From assembly GCA_963760715.1 (NCBI GenBank), contig CAVXDY010000006.1, positions 1 through 64,000 of the forward strand: a stretch of 64,000 nt of DNA, in the 5' to 3' direction. The position numbers and the translations under genes are program-made. Source of the DNA: CAVXDY01 sp963760715 (GTDB lineage: Bacteria > Actinomycetota > Thermoleophilia > Miltoncostaeales > Miltoncostaeaceae). Shown one piece after another: positions 1 through 7,716 of this stretch. How positions within the stretch are numbered: position 1 is the stretch's first letter; each line of letters opens with the position of its first letter. A model generated the notes under the pieces. The model was not told where the DNA came from. It saw only the letters and a list, made by a program, of their open reading frames with translations, and made no database searches.

Positions 1-1573
1 GCGAGACGCCCTTCGCGTTGATCGCGTCGTCGAGGTCCTCGAGCATGTCCGCGGCGGTCGTGTCGACGTCGGTGATCGGCTCGGCGGCGACGACGATCCA
101 GGTCGGGCGCGGGTCGGCGGCGGCGAGCCTGCGGATCTGCTCGCGGAACGTGCCGGCGTTGGCGAAGAAGAGCGGCGCGTCGAAGCGGAAGAGGACGAGG
201 CCGGGGAGCAGCTCGGCGTCGGGGTAGCTGCGGAGGTCGTGGTAGCCGGGGAGGCCGGCGACGCGTCCGAGCACCGCCTGGTACGGCCACCACGCGCGCC
301 GGAACGCGTCGGCGACGCGATAGCGGCCACCGCGACCGCGATACCGTGGAGCACGCCGAGCAGCGACGACGCCGAGGAACGCTGCGATCGAGACGGCGAA
401 CTCGGTCCGGCGCTGCCGCCAGAGCCGCATCGTGCCGGGGAGGTCGGCGAGCGAGAGCGAGGCGGCGATCACGACGGCCGCGAGCGTCGGCTGGGGCAGG
501 TTCCGCAGCAGTCCCGGTACGAGCAGGAGCATCAGCGTGATCGCGAGGGCGCCCACGACCTGCCGGTGAGCTGCGTCTTCGCACCCGCCTGCTCGGCGAC
601 GGCCGTGCGCGAGCCGCTCGTGCTCACGGGGAAGCCCTGGAAGAGCCCGGCGGCGATGTTCGCGGCGCCGATCCCGACCATCTCCTGGTTCCGTTGAACG
701 TCCTGCCCGGTCCGGTCGGCGAACGCCGAGGCGGTCGCGATCGTGTCGGCCAGCGCGACGAGCGCGATGCCCACCGCCGCGCCGAGCAGAGCGGGAAGAT
801 CGGCAGCCCGACGTCGGGGAGCGTCAAGGGCGGGAACCCCTGCGGCAGCGTGCCGACGAGCTTCACGCCGTGCTCCGCGAGCTGGAAGAGGCTGGCCGCC
901 ACGATCGAGAGCACCACGGCGACGAGCACGCCCGGCACCTTCGGCAGCGCTCGCTGCAGGAGCGAAGATCACGACGAGGCCGAGCAGCGCCGACCGCGAG
1001 CGCCGCCGGCACCGTCTCCCCGTCGGCGACACCGTCGACGAACCCCTTCAGCTCGGCGATGAAGCCGTCGGCGTCGACCGAGAAGCCGAACAGCTTCGGC
1101 AGCTGGCCGACCAGGATCGTCAGCGCCAGCCCGTTCATGTAGCCGATCATGGTCGGCTTCGAGAGCAGGTCGGCGACGAAGCCGAGCCGGGCGACGCCGC
1201 CGAGACCGTGATCGCACCGACGAGGAGCGCGAGCATCGACGCGAGCGCGACCGCACGCTGCGGGTCGCCGCCGGCTCCCATCAGCGGGAGGATCGTGGCG
1301 GCGATCATCGGGCCGAGCGACGAGTCCGGCCCGAGCACGAGGATCCGCGACGGCCCGAAGACCGCATACCCGGACGAGGCAGAGGATCGACGTGTAGAGC
1401 CCGGTGATCGGCGGCAGCCCCGCGAGCTCCGCGTAGGCCATTCCCTGCGGCACGAGCAGCGTCGCCAGGACGAGCCCGGCGACGAGATCGCTCCGGAGCC
1501 AGCCCACCTGATACGACGAGATGAGCCGCAGCCCGGGCACCGCCGACACCCGTTGCCGCAGCTTCGCCACCAC
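1..1573 (-). pseudogene. SulP-family sulfate permease with STAS domain, multiply frameshifted, runs off the left edge
   Basis: SulP proteins are membrane anion transporters with about 10-14 helices and a cytosolic STAS domain. The N-terminus reads well from 1573 (SYQVGWLRSDLVAGLVLATL, then VPQGMAYAELAGLPPITGLY). The similarity then hops between frames: near 1370 to MLGPDSSLGPMIAATILPLM, back near 1210 to LLSKPTMIGYMNGLALTILV, to another frame near 938 (VVLSIVAASLFQLAEHGVKL) and another near 780 (ALADTIATASAFADRTGQDV). The last part, about 260 to 1, gives a STAS domain (YPDAELLPGLVLFRFDAPLF, then TDVDTTAADMLEDL). At least five frame changes in 1.5 kb make a working protein impossible as written. 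Either this is a decayed gene or the consensus is poor here; the intact neighbour at 1733 argues somewhat for decay. Family call is firm, status less so. Confidence 0.75.
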
Positions 1574-1732
1574 CGACGACTATAGTCGCAGGACGTTGCT
1601 CATCCGACCCTCCTGGAGACTGAGAGCCGCCAAGCCACGCGGTTCGGAGGATGACCCGTGAGCACGGCCTCATGGCTCCTGCCGTCCTCTTCCTGTGATG
1701 CGCGCCCCGGGCCCGGACACGAGGTTTGAACG

Positions 1733-3094
1733 GTGAGCGCAGGCGAGCACATGACGGTCGGACGAGGCACGGGACGTCTCGCGGCGTGGCTGGCACTAAT
1801 GGCCGGGGTCGCCGTGGTCGCCGCGCTCGTGTTGCTCGTCGTCAGGAACTGGGTCACGCTGCTGATCGTGCTCGCGGCGCTGGCCGTTGCAGCTGCCGCC
1901 GGCTGGACGGCGGTCACGCGGCGCGGAGCGATCCGCCCCGTCGCCGCAGTCGTGGCGGTTGCCGCCCTCGTCGGCGCCGCGGTCGCGATGATCGCGCGCG
2001 GCGCGGTCGACGAGCTCGTGATCTTCGTCGTCGCGGGCCTCGTCTTCGCCTGGGCTACCCGGACGGCGATCCGCGAGTCCAGGCGGCAGCAGTCGGCCGC
2101 GACCGCTCCGCCCGCGAAGCGCCCACGGCCGCACGGCCCGCGCAAGGCCGTGCTGCTGATGAACCCGAGGTCGGGCGGCGGCAAGGTCGAGCGCTTCGAG
2201 CTCGTCGCGGAGGCGAAGCGGCGCGGCATCGAGCCGGTCCTGCTCGGCCCGGACGACGATCTGCGGACTCTCGCGCGCGAGGCGGCCGACTCGGCCGAGG
2301 TGATCGGGATGGCCGGCGGCGACGGGTCGCAGGCGCTCGTCGCACAGGTCGCGATGGAGCACGACGTCGCCTACGTGTGCGTCCCCGCGGGGACGCGTAA
2401 TCACCTCGCCCTCGACCTCGGGCTCGACCGCGACGACGTCGTCGGCGCGCTCGACGCGTTCGACTCGGGGATCGAGCACCCGATCGACCTCGCGTTCGTG
2501 AACGACCGGATCTTCGTGAACAACGTCTCGCTCGGCGTCTACGCCGAGATCGTCCAGTCCGAGGCCTACCGCGACGCCAAGCGGGAGACGGTCGAGCAGA
2601 TGCTGCCCGAGCTGCTCGGCCCGCGGGCCACGCCGTTCGACCTGCGCTTCGCCGGGCCCGACGGCGACGAGCAGCGCTCCGCCCAGCTGCTCCTCGTCTC
2701 GAACAACCCGTACGTGCTCGACGGCCTCGTCGGCTCCGGCTCGCGGCCGCGCCTGGACACCGGGAAGCTCGGGATCGTCGCGATCGAGATCAAGGGCGCG
2801 GCCGAGGCCGCCAAGCTCGTCTCGCTCGAGGCGCTCCGGCAGATCGGTAGGTTCGACGGCTGGGCCGAGTGGTCGGCCGACAGCTTCCAGGTCGACTCCG
2901 GCTCCCCCGTCGCAGCCGGCATCGACGGCGAGTCCGTCGTCCTCGACCCGCCGCTCCGCTTCACGATCTCACCGTCGGCCCTGCGCGTCCTCCTCCCGCC
3001 GTCCGCGGTCGGGCTCTCGCCCGCGGCTGTGCGTCCGAGCCTCAGCGGCTCGACGCTCCGCGAGCTCTGGGGCATCGCGACCGCGCGACGCTGA
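1733..3094 (+). CDS. membrane-anchored diacylglycerol/sphingosine kinase-like lipid kinase (DAGK catalytic domain)
   Basis: This 453-aa protein has three to four hydrophobic segments in residues 17-108, then a DAGK catalytic domain. The nucleotide-site motifs are NPRSGGG (144-150) and GGDGS (195-199), the usual GGDGT with Ser for Thr, followed by PAGTRNHLA (218-226). Family members phosphorylate lipids such as diacylglycerol or make lipid-linked intermediates; the substrate here cannot be read from sequence. The start is GTG 1733; an in-frame ATG at 1751 is an alternative. It is the only intact gene among decayed neighbours and ends 19 bp before a PAP2 phosphatase. A lipid kinase next to a lipid phosphatase would suit phospholipid turnover. 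Confidence 0.85.
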   Translation: MSAGEHMTVGRGTGRLAAWLALMAGVAVVAALVLLVVRNWVTLLIVLAALAVAAAAGWTAVTRRGAIRPVAAVVAVAALVGAAVAMIARGAVDELVIFVVAGLVFAWATRTAIRESRRQQSAATAPPAKRPRPHGPRKAVLLMNPRSGGGKVERFELVAEAKRRGIEPVLLGPDDDLRTLAREAADSAEVIGMAGGDGSQALVAQVAMEHDVAYVCVPAGTRNHLALDLGLDRDDVVGALDAFDSGIEHPIDLAFVNDRIFVNNVSLGVYAEIVQSEAYRDAKRETVEQMLPELLGPRATPFDLRFAGPDGDEQRSAQLLLVSNNPYVLDGLVGSGSRPRLDTGKLGIVAIEIKGAAEAAKLVSLEALRQIGRFDGWAEWSADSFQVDSGSPVAAGIDGESVVLDPPLRFTISPSALRVLLPPSAVGLSPAAVRPSLSGSTLRELWGIATARR

Positions 3095-3113
3095 GCACGG
3101 CCGGACGAAGCCG

Positions 3114-3898
3114 ATGTCCCTGCCGCCCCGATCGGCGACCGCGAGACACGAGTGGTTCCTCACGCACCCGGAGCGCGCGCTTCTGATCGGCGCTGCGCTG
3201 CTCGCGCTCGTCGCGCTCATGGCACTCGTCGTGCCGGCGGAGCCGTTCGCCGTCGACCGCGCCTGGTCGGAGGCGATGCAGGACATCCAGACGCCGGCAC
3301 TCAAGGAGATCGCCCTCGCGTTCAACGCCCTCGGCCACGGCCTCCTGCGTGCACTGACCCTCGCCGCGATCGGGATCGTCCTCCTCGTCGCGCGTCGCTG
3401 GCTCGCGCTCCTCACGTTCGCCGTCGCCGAGAGCCTGACGCCGCTGCTCTCGACCGTGCTCAAGCACCTCGTCGAGCGCCCCCGCCCGCCCGACGGCCTC
3501 GTCCATCCGACGGGCGCCTCCTTCCCCTCCGGTCACGCGGCCTACGCCGGGTCACCTGCATCGCGCTGATGCTGCTGTTCACCGCACCGGGGTCGAGGCG
3601 GGTGCTGTGGTGGACGGTCGCCGCCCTGGGAATCGCCGGCATGGCCTGGAGCCGGACGTACCTCCAGGTGCACTGGCTGTCGGACGTCGTCGCCGGGTCG
3701 CTGCTCGGCGTCGGCGTCTCGCTCCTCGTCTTCGGCGGCGCCCAACGCTCGGCCGCCAGGCCGTGCGAGGCCCCGGAACCTCGATACGGGACTCATCCTC
3801 GCCCGCGAGCACACCGCAGGTCGCGCCGGTCGGCGAGCGCCGGGGAGATGCTGGCGGCAGCGACGATCACGGCTGAGCTGAATGCGATCCAGAGCTAG
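3114..3898 (+). pseudogene. PAP2-superfamily membrane phosphatase, one frameshift
   Basis: PAP2 enzymes dephosphorylate phosphatidic acid or polyprenyl diphosphates at the membrane. All three signature motifs are present but in two frames: KHLVERPRPP and SFPSGHAA in the first frame (from ATG 3114), then SRTYLQVHWLSDVVAG in the frame ending at 3898. The break lies at about 3550, just after GHAAYAG, and a single-base change would restore one protein of about 260 residues. The 3' end overlaps the YihY remnant on the other strand, and the two stop codons share bases. Either a real frameshift or an assembly error; in the broken form the third catalytic motif is lost. Confidence 0.75.
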
Positions 3899-4083
3899 AT
3901 CGCCAGCATCACTCCGTACCCGCCGTAGTCCCGGGCGTACAGGTCAACCCGCGGCTCCATCACGACGCTCGAGATGAGCATCAGGGCGACGAGCCCGACG
4001 GCGGTCAGAACGGCTCCGGGGAGAAGGTCCGCCGCGAGATCGGGGCGGCTACAGCGGAGTCTCCTTCTGCGGTCACTGGGCAC
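3793..4083 (-). pseudogene. 3' remnant of a YihY/BrkB-family membrane protein with in-frame stop
   Basis: Reading leftward, the sequence gives DLLPGAVLTAVGLVALMLIS, then YARDYGGYGVMLAI, an in-frame TAG at 3895-3897, and continues in the same frame as LWIAFSSAVIVAAASISPAL up to a TGA at 3793. Both halves fit the C-terminal part of YihY/BrkB (formerly 'ribonuclease BN') inner-membrane proteins, which often end in an S-A-x-I-V-x-A-A-S-x-S-P-A-L-like segment. The N-terminal two-thirds are missing: recognisable similarity begins only near 4040, close to the alternating CG tract at 4087-4110 and the HTH frame. A nonsense codon plus truncation points to a true pseudogene. Family call is by eye. Confidence 0.6.
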
Positions 4084-4459
4084 CTTACGCGCGCGCGTAT
4101 GCGCGCGCGAGGCCGCGGAAATCCTGGGCGTCAGCGCCCGGCACGTCGCCCGACTCGGCGAGCGAGGCGATCTGCCCTACCAGCAGACGCCTCTCGGCCG
4201 CCTTTACCACCGGGCCGCACTCGAGCGGCGCCAGGCGAGTCCCCCGCGCCCGGGCCGCCCGCGCGGACCACGCCGCCAGGATGGGGCGATTGCTGCCCCG
4301 GCCTCTTCCGAACGGATCCTGGTCATGGTGGATCGTGACGCGACGGTCGAGGACAGGGCCGGGTCCTGGTCGTGCCCGGCGGGGAGGCCGTACCTTGTAC
4401 GCGCCCCGCACGCCGAGGCGCTCGTGCGCGCCGGCTACGCGCGTGAACTCGACTGCTGA
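4076..4459 (+). CDS. excisionase/MerR-like helix-turn-helix protein, 5' end unclear
   Basis: The frame contains AREAAEILGVSARHVARLGE followed by RGDLPYQQTPLGRLYHR, the pattern of the HTH_17/excisionase group (helix-turn-helix, then a wing carrying G-R). The C-terminal part (RILVMVDRDATVEDRAGSWS onward) is not recognised. No ATG, GTG or TTG lies near the domain; the frame opens as antisense of the YihY remnant, and a CTG at 4076 is only a guess. The gene may have lost its 5' end at the junction around 4040-4100. With the degenerate recombinase 0.6 kb downstream it could be the excisionase/regulator of a former integrative element. Confidence 0.45.
   Translation: MGTLRARVCAREAAEILGVSARHVARLGERGDLPYQQTPLGRLYHRAALERRQASPPRPGRPRGPRRQDGAIAAPASSERILVMVDRDATVEDRAGSWSCPAGRPYLVRAPHAEALVRAGYARELDC
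4087..4110. repeat. alternating CG tract / palindrome at the junction
   Basis: ACGCGCGCGCGT (4087-4098) is a perfect 12-bp palindrome directly followed by ATGCGCGCGCGA. It sits where the YihY remnant stops and the HTH frame begins. A similar CG-alternating run occurs at about 5088-5099, just after the first bases of the recombinase frame. Such tracts are prone to slippage and breakage. It may mark a recombination junction, but nothing proves that. Confidence 0.5.
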
Positions 4460-5063
4460 TCGTCCGCGAACCCAAGGGGCGGCGTGCTCATCGGCACCGG
4501 TGGCGTCATCCGGGCAAATCCTCGGCCGCGCGGTCGCCGCAGGCCCCCATGCGTTGAGATCGCCCTTGGCGGGTTTCCGTCGGTCGTCGCCGTCCGAGTC
4601 GGTCCACAGGTGGCGGACAGTTCCCGCGACCTGCAACTCGGCCGGCTCGTAGGCATCGATATCTCGGAAGTCTCTTGGTGCGTCGAAGTAGTCCGCCTCA
4701 ACGCGCTTGCGGGTGTAGATCCCGACGCGTCGGCCGATCAGGCTGCCCTTCGCCGGCAGCTCGCCGCTCTGCTCGATCGGATCTATCCGAACGCCGCAAT
4801 CGCACCACGACGGTTGCTGCGGCCCCAACCACCGTCGCAGCGGCGACTGCCCATTTCAGGCCGGTACCCCAGCGCGAGCGGCGGACGTGAGCGCCTGCTC
4901 GCGATCTCTAGCAGCACAGGGACGGGGAGGCTATCGGCGTCGCACATGGGGCAATCGTGGGGCAATATGCCCCCAAATGCTGCCCCATGCCGACCGGAGA
5001 GAAGCGGTGGAACCGGCCCCTTAGCAGGCAAGAAGCGAGGGCCCCGGGGACCCCTCTCTAGAT
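4460..5063. other. 600-bp stretch without a recognisable gene; possible remnant frame on the minus strand
   Basis: No recognisable product in either direction. The best candidate is a minus-strand frame covering roughly 4800-4450, whose codons are G/C-rich in third position and read SGELPAKGSLIGRRVGIYTR, then ADYFDAPRDFRDIDAYEPAE. Its 5' end (at or above 4828) and 3' end (antisense to the HTH frame) look unconvincing, so I treat it as a possible gene remnant. The stretch also holds the repeat array at 4945-4989. Confidence 0.3.
4945..4989. repeat. array of two direct and two inverted TGGGGCA units, upstream of the recombinase remnant
   Basis: The unit TGGGGCA(AT) occurs in tandem at 4947-4955 and 4958-4966 (11-bp period), followed by inverted copies TGCCCCCA (4968-4975, one extra C) and TGCCCCA (4981-4987). 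The 20-bp core 4947-4966 matches the reverse complement of 5582-5601 at 18 of 20 positions. Tandem 9-11 bp units near an integrase gene resemble arm-type recombinase or excisionase binding sites. Confidence 0.6.
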
Positions 5064-5582
5064 ATGGGGTCCCGCAGCCCCGGCGGGTCGCGCGCGCGCA
5101 ATGGTGACCGCTCACCAGACGAGAGCGCAGTCAGCCGTGCGGCGGGATGCACAGGCCTCCGTCGGGCTCCTATCGCCGGAAGCTTCGACCTCCGCCTGCA
5201 GGAGGTCGGGCCAACGAAGAGCGGTGAGGCTCGGACCGTCCCGGTCGGCGCCCGGGTCGCGGCACGTCTTCGGGAGTACCGCCTCGCCGTCGGGCGCCCG
5301 GGCGACGGCGAGCGGGTCTTCGCCTTCGATCCGCGGCCGCCCTGGGAGCGCGTGCGGCTGCGTGCGGGCCTCGCGGCGCCCCTGCCGACCATCCACTCCC
5401 TGCGCCACTCGGCGGCCGCCTGGTGGCTCGCCAGCGGCCTCACCGTGCACGCCGTGGCGGAGCTGCTCGGACACGCCGACCCGACGCTCGTCATCAAGCG
5501 GTACGGCCACGCCCTGCCGGCCGAGCGCAGCCTCGCCGGCGACCGGCTCGAGGCCTTCCTGGAGGCCGCGGCCGAGGGCTGA
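5064..5582 (+). pseudogene. degenerate tyrosine recombinase (phage-type integrase), C-terminal catalytic half
   Basis: The end of the frame is a clear tyrosine-recombinase catalytic domain: HSLRHSAAAWW (H-x-L-R-H box), AVAELLGHADPTLVIKRYGH (L-G-H box and the Tyr nucleophile). Upstream is TKSGEARTVPV, the strand that follows the first catalytic Arg. The CTGLRRAPIAGSFDLRL segment holds a TGLRR like the box carrying Arg-1, but 10-15 residues that should follow are missing. The SAM-like N-terminal DNA-binding domain is absent: only about 170 of the usual 350-400 aa remain. The stop codon (5580-5582) shares its last base with the 20-bp repeat at 5582. Likely inactive remnant of an integrated element. 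Confidence 0.7.
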
Positions 5583-5601
5583 TTGGCCCACGATTGGCCC
5601 A
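5582..5601. repeat. inverted copy of the 20-bp repeat, directly after the recombinase stop
   Basis: ATTGGCCCACGATTGGCCCA is two tandem ATTGGCCCA units. Its reverse complement TGGGCCAATCGTGGGCCAAT matches 4947-4966 at 18 of 20 positions; the two differences are the same G-to-C change in each unit. The pair therefore brackets 5.0-5.58 kb in inverted orientation. The core genome (Rrf2 gene) starts 48 bp further right. Confidence 0.65.
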
Positions 5602-5648
5602 CGGCGCTCGGGGCGAGACGAAATCCCCTGCTAGGACGGCTACTTCTC

Positions 5649-6068
5649 CTAGATGTGGAACATCGGCGCGCTCTGGAGGCGCGCCTCGCGCTCGACCATG
5701 TCGGCGATCGTGAGGCTGGAGAGCAGCTCCGCGAGCGTCGCGCGCGCCTCGGACCACACCGACCCGGCCTCCTCGCCCGCCCCGTCGGGGTCGGCCGGGG
5801 AGCTGAGGCGCCCGTCCACCGTCTCCACCACCTCGAGCACGCTCACCTGCGAGGGCGGACGCCGGAAGGAGTAGCCGCCCTTCACCCCGCGCTGGCTCTG
5901 GAGGATCCCGGCCCGGCGCAGGCCCACGAAGAGCTGCTCCAGGAAGTGCAGCGGGATCCCGCGGCGCTCGGCCACCTCCAGGATGGGAACGGGCCCCGCG
6001 GACCCGCGCTGGGCCAGCTCGGTGAGCGCGATCACCGCGGACCGGCTCTTCTCGGTGATCGTGATCAC
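5649..6068 (-). CDS. Rrf2-family transcriptional regulator without Fe-S cysteines
   Basis: Rrf2 proteins are dimeric winged-helix regulators. This 139-aa protein shows the family pattern: MITITEKSRSAVIALTELAQ, the recognition region IPLHFLEQLFVGLRRAGILQ, then S-x-R-G-V-K-G-G-Y-S-F, the Rrf2 wing signature. There is no cysteine at all, so it cannot bind an iron-sulfur cluster as IscR or NsrR do; a CymR-like mode (protein partner or small ligand) is more likely. GTG start at 6068. The gene is the first intact core gene to the right of the integrase remnant, and no obvious target operon adjoins it. Confidence 0.85.
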   Translation of the reverse strand: MITITEKSRSAVIALTELAQRGSAGPVPILEVAERRGIPLHFLEQLFVGLRRAGILQSQRGVKGGYSFRRPPSQVSVLEVVETVDGRLSSPADPDGAGEEAGSVWSEARATLAELLSSLTIADMVEREARLQSAPMFHI

Positions 6069-6128
6069 TCGATACCCCCGAAAACCATCGTCTCTGGGGA
6101 GTTTAGCCGAGTCGGGGTCGAAGGCGGC

Positions 6129-6587
6129 TCAGTCCTCCAACAGCACGTTGACGTAGTCCTCCCGCGTGATGCGCGGCGTGTCCTCCCTGCCGGCCCGCCG
6201 GCGCCTGCGGTAGACGAGCTCGAACACGTCGATCCATCCGTCGAGGTCGCCGACCATGAACTCGTACACGCAGTCGGGCGTGTGGAGCAGCATCCGGGGG
6301 CGCCGGCCCCCCAGCGGGGCCTCGGTGGGGCGCAGGGGGAAGCGCTCGATCTCGCTGAGGTCGTCCAGGAGGATCTCGCGCCGCTTCGCGCGCATCAGCG
6401 TGTCGAGGATGGTCGGGACGAAGACCAGCCGCTCCTCGGTGAGGGACAGCTGACCGTGGCGCGCCAGCCACCCGTTCTGGAGGTCGGCGCCGGTGCTCTT
6501 GAGGACCCGCTCATCCGGTTGCGGCTTCTTGGCGTGCGGCACCCGGGGCAGGCGATTGTTCTTCTTCGTCTTCTCGCGAGGGCTCAT
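6129..6587 (-). CDS. GRAM/PH-like domain protein, paralogue of the next gene
   Basis: A 152-aa soluble protein. A basic N-terminus (residues 1-25) is followed by a GRAM/PH-like beta domain: NGWLARHGQLSLTEERLVFV, PT, then LMRAKRREILLDDLSEIERF and RPRMLLHTPDCVYEFMVGDL, ending in a W-I-D-V-F helix. GRAM-type folds usually bind lipids or proteins. The adjacent upstream gene has the same pattern at the same positions, so the two arose by tandem duplication. They are 16 bp apart on the same strand and likely one operon. No enzymatic motif is visible; function unknown. Confidence 0.7.
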   Translation of the reverse strand: MSPREKTKKNNRLPRVPHAKKPQPDERVLKSTGADLQNGWLARHGQLSLTEERLVFVPTILDTLMRAKRREILLDDLSEIERFPLRPTEAPLGGRRPRMLLHTPDCVYEFMVGDLDGWIDVFELVYRRRRRAGREDTPRITREDYVNVLLED

Positions 6588-6603
6588 CGCGAGCGCACCC
6601 GGC

Positions 6604-7032
6604 TCATTCGAATCGCTGGCGGTTCTCCCATACGCGACGGCGCTCCCTCAGTGAGTTGATCCAGTCGTCGAGGCCCGACGGGAACAGGAAGTCGTAGCTC
6701 CTCGCCTCGGTGAGCAGGCGCATTCGCGGCGCCAGGCCACCGGGGAGGATGTCACCTTCGCGCTCGGGGTGGCGCTGGACCTCGGTGATCGCGGCGAAAT
6801 CGATGCGCACGGTGCGGGCGAAGAGCAGGCGCTCCATCGGCGTGGGCGTGAACGACAGGTGGTCGTGGTGCAGGCGCAGCATGCCGCCCCGCGCCAGCCA
6901 CCCGTTGTTGAGCGAGGCGAGCGTCCGGCGGGTGACCCCGTCCTCGAGCTCGCGCGGACCGTCGCGCGCGATGATGAAGGCCGCGTCCCAGCGATCGGGG
7001 TCGTAGCCGTCGGGCCGTTGGGAGTCCGGCAT
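6604..7032 (-). CDS. GRAM/PH-like domain protein, upstream paralogue
   Basis: This paralogue of the 6129-6587 gene carries NNGWLARGGMLRLHHDHLSF, TPTPMERLLFARTVRIDFAA and the final D-W-I-N-S-L-R-E-R-R-R helix. The two share N-G-W-L-A-R-x-G-x-L, F-x-P-T, P-R-M-x-L-x-T and W-I positions. The ATG at 7032 (MPDSQRPDGY) is the best start; the frame is open to 7068. The N-terminus is acidic and differs from the basic tail of its partner, so the pair may form a heterodimer with distinct binding faces (inference). Confidence 0.7.
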   Translation of the reverse strand: MPDSQRPDGYDPDRWDAAFIIARDGPRELEDGVTRRTLASLNNGWLARGGMLRLHHDHLSFTPTPMERLLFARTVRIDFAAITEVQRHPEREGDILPGGLAPRMRLLTEARSYDFLFPSGLDDWINSLRERRRVWENRQRFE

Positions 7033-7164
7033 GGGTCCATTCTCCGCACGGAGCGGCGACGTGTCCACCCGCGTGGTGCATCGGAGTGGCCGCCGCGCCC
7101 CCGAGGCCGTCCGAGGCCGCGGTTAGCGTCGCCTCGACACGTCCTCCGCCGCATCGGGAAGCCG

Positions 7165-7602
7165 TTGGACACGTACGACGCCTGGCTGGCCGATTTCCGC
7201 CGTCGGCTCGCCCAGCACGACATCGGGGTCAGCGCTCTGGCCCGCGACCTGGCCGACCGCACCCCCTGGGCCGTGAGCGCCGTGGGGGCGCGGGGGTTCC
7301 GGCCGCCGCCCGCCACGGCCGGCCGCCCGCCCGACGTCCTGTGCGAGCGCGGGTCCGACCGCCCCGCGATCTGCTTCGAGGTGGAGCTCCCCGAGACGCT
7401 GGTGCGCCGCCCCACGGTGACCCGCCTGCGCCGGCTGTCGCGTCAGGGCGCGGTCGAGCCGCGGGTGGCGCTCGTGGCCGCGTCGGCGTCGCACGAGCGG
7501 CACATCTCCGAGGCGCGCGCCATGCTGCGCCGCGCCGGCCTGCCGGTCTCCGTCGTCGCCATCGCCCCCGAGGAGGGCACCATCACCGGCGCCGACTGGT
7601 AG
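7165..7602 (+). CDS. small protein with possible PD-(D/E)XK-like fold; function unknown
   Basis: A 145-aa soluble protein. I chose the TTG at 7165 because GGGAA precedes it and the coding pattern begins there (LDTYDAWLADFRRRLAQHDI); upstream the frame is antisense to the GRAM gene. The core PPDVLCERG...AICFEVEL followed by a basic helix (RRPTVTRLRRLSRQGAVEPR) and ALVAASASHERHISEAR recalls the D-x(n)-E-x-E layout of some restriction-endonuclease-like proteins, but the final Lys is absent. This is a weak resemblance by eye. It could equally be an unknown conserved actinobacterial family. Confidence 0.55.
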   Translation: MDTYDAWLADFRRRLAQHDIGVSALARDLADRTPWAVSAVGARGFRPPPATAGRPPDVLCERGSDRPAICFEVELPETLVRRPTVTRLRRLSRQGAVEPRVALVAASASHERHISEARAMLRRAGLPVSVVAIAPEEGTITGADW

Positions 7603-7664
7603 GGGGTCCGACCGGGCCTCGCGGCCGAACCCTTCCCCCTCGTCCGCGAGCCCGCCCGCAAACG

Positions 7665-7696
7665 ACGGGGGCGCCGGTCGGACGGCGCCCCCGTTT
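7665..7696. terminator. perfect 11-bp stem, bidirectional terminator
   Basis: ACGGGGGCGCC (7665-7675) pairs perfectly with GGCGCCCCCGT (7684-7694) around an 8-base loop, followed by TT on the plus side. It lies between the plus-strand gene ending at 7602 and hppA, which ends leftward at 7717, so it can serve both. Confidence 0.8.
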
Positions 7697-7716
7697 CCCC
7701 TCTCCCTCCGGTGGAC

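Noticed and set aside
4484..5107. Plus-strand gene between the HTH frame and the recombinase
   Set aside because: The translation has no domain, runs through the repeat array, and the minus strand shows the better codon pattern over part of it.
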